Shown here: in pieces, positions 63,513 to 64,000 of the stretch
How the letters are laid out: each line of letters begins with the position of its first letter
Numbering within the stretch: position 1 is the stretch's first letter
Source of the DNA: Chitinophagales bacterium
Lineage (GTDB): Bacteria; Bacteroidota; Bacteroidia; Chitinophagales; CAIOSU01
Reading direction: 5' to 3'
Length of the DNA: 64,000 bases
Assembly (NCBI GenBank): GCA_026003335.1
Contig: BPHB01000001.1
Span: forward strand, 2,009,001 to 2,073,000
Program-made: the position numbers and the translations under genes
The notes under the pieces: model-generated
Database searches by the model: none
Seen by the model: the letters and a program-made list of their open reading frames with translations, nothing else
Told to the model about the DNA's origin: nothing

Positions 63513-63857
63513 TCATTTTGGGTCCCAAGAGCTTTTATTGTTCCATTTGTTGTTGTCGGGAGTTGTCTTAAAATGAGGTTCAACATATGTCCCGTTACTT
63601 TTCATATAACCGTTCTGCATCTTTAACTGTCCACCGTTGTTATAATTTCTTTCCTGTTTCGGTTGTGAATAAGAAGGAGTAAAATAACTTGGTGTCGAGT
63701 AACTCGGTGTTGAATAGCTTGGTCTCGAGTAACTATTGCCATACATTTCTTTGTTGGCTTTGTAACGCATATCAGGTGTGCCGTCCTTTTTTGTCTGGGC
63801 GTTTACACCTAATGCTGTTATAGTCAACATTACTGTCAAGAAAAATAATTTTTTCAT
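63513..63857 (-). CDS. Secreted low-complexity protein with PSY(S/F)T repeats
   Basis: The 114-residue protein has a signal peptide (MKKLFFLTVMLTITALGVNAQ) and a mature region built on Pro-Ser-Tyr repeats: SYSRPSYSTPSYSTPSYFTP, then an Asn/Lys/Gly-rich tail. Such Tyr-rich repeats can aggregate or adhere. No domain is known. The gene lies in cassette C7 or a neighbour beyond the window; its promoter region is AT-rich. Confidence 0.7.
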   Translation of the reverse strand: MKKLFFLTVMLTITALGVNAQTKKDGTPDMRYKANKEMYGNSYSRPSYSTPSYSTPSYFTPSYSQPKQERNYNNGGQLKMQNGYMKSNGTYVEPHFKTTPDNNKWNNKSSWDPK

Positions 63858-64000
63858 TTTTTCTGTATTTAAACTTTGCCTACTCTAATCAGTTTTCGGC
63901 TTCCCTGTGCTTACTCATTTATTTGGTGTCGGTTTTCAGCTATATCCGACTTTGGGTTGGTCAGCCCCGTTTGACCGCTTTGTCGTTTTGCAAAATTACG

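Larger units (their letters stand above)
52340..64000 (-). mobile_element. Integron-like gene-cassette array (no integrase in window)
   Basis: Seven quasi-palindromic sites (S1-S7) divide the region into units. Each unit opens (minus-strand sense) with GTTRnnn and closes with that sequence's reverse complement before the next hairpin, e.g. 13/13 for 55772/55618, 10/10 for 55396/54515, 9/9 for 54474/53373 and 53254/52465, as when one cassette supplies both halves of its attC. Genes start 29-35 nt after the boundary and stop 13-25 nt before the next. All genes share the minus strand. It continues past the right end of the window. Core sites often deviate from GTTRRRY, so a related, non-classical system is possible. 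Confidence 0.75.

Noticed and set aside
52340-64000. CRISPR array
   Set aside because: The spaced hairpins look repetitive, but spacing is 150-5300 bp, the copies are palindromic and not uniform, and genes lie between them.
52340-64000. Integron integrase gene
   Set aside because: No frame contains the tyrosine-recombinase R...HxxR...Y pattern with the IntI-specific insertion; the integrase, if any, is outside the window.

Overview
The window comes from a member of the Bacteroidota, probably a Chitinophagales- or Saprospiria-like lineage. The evidence is a 1.6-kb-residue SprB-repeat protein with a gliding-type (type IX secretion, type B) C-terminus, a CarboxypepD_reg-type TonB receptor, a putative YfhO membrane protein, both GltX and GlnS, and several upstream regions carrying the Bacteroidota -7 motif TAnnTTTG. 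No assignment below family level is possible from the sequence alone.

Bases 1-48300 look like ordinary, densely packed chromosome. From left to right: a DsbA-like oxidoreductase, a polyprenyl synthase and an alpha/beta hydrolase; a minus-strand run M42 peptidase - pterin dehydratase - LigA - ClpS - PAP2; a tightly overlapping plus-strand set (hydroxyacid dehydrogenase, epimerase, cyclase, HAD phosphatase); YfhO; a membrane-anchored patatin; RlmD; a STAS/anti-sigma-kinase pair; an acyl-CoA ligase; an IscA-type protein; an antiporter; GlyA; the SprB-repeat adhesin; a secreted HExxH protein; tRNA-Ala(CGC); GltX, a polysaccharide deacetylase, GlnS and TatD; an overlapping run transaminase - omega-amidase - small protein - cyclophilin/FKBP lipoprotein; Bcp; an M23 peptidase; a LOG protein; a solute symporter; and HflX. 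A clear TPP riboswitch, with a good promoter just upstream, precedes the TonB-dependent receptor at 45894-48308, which points to thiamine or thiamine-precursor uptake.

Bases 48500-52300 are a degraded zone. They hold an IS256-family copy with intact terminal inverted repeats but a broken transposase, a WG-repeat gene split by a nonsense codon and a C7 frameshift, and an IS110-family remnant.

Bases 52300-64000 are more AT-rich, and every gene lies on the minus strand. Seven quasi-palindromic sites (S1-S7) punctuate the region. Each unit starts with a GTT(A/G)... end and closes with that same end's reverse complement (6-13 bp, unique to each unit). Single genes begin 29-35 nt after the upstream boundary and stop 13-25 nt before the next. 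This is the logic of integron gene cassettes and attC sites, although most core sites depart from the GTTRRRY consensus and no integrase lies in the window. Cargo: a PagL-like lipid A deacylase, two small membrane proteins, a DUF3800 protein, an apparently gene-less cassette, a two-gene operon (1410-residue nuclease-RecQ-like helicase plus coiled-coil membrane protein) bracketed by a second pair of covarying hairpins, an OLD-like ATPase, and a set of small secreted or DNA-binding proteins. The array, and above all the bracketed nuclease-helicase operon, is the best candidate here for an undescribed (probably anti-phage) system.
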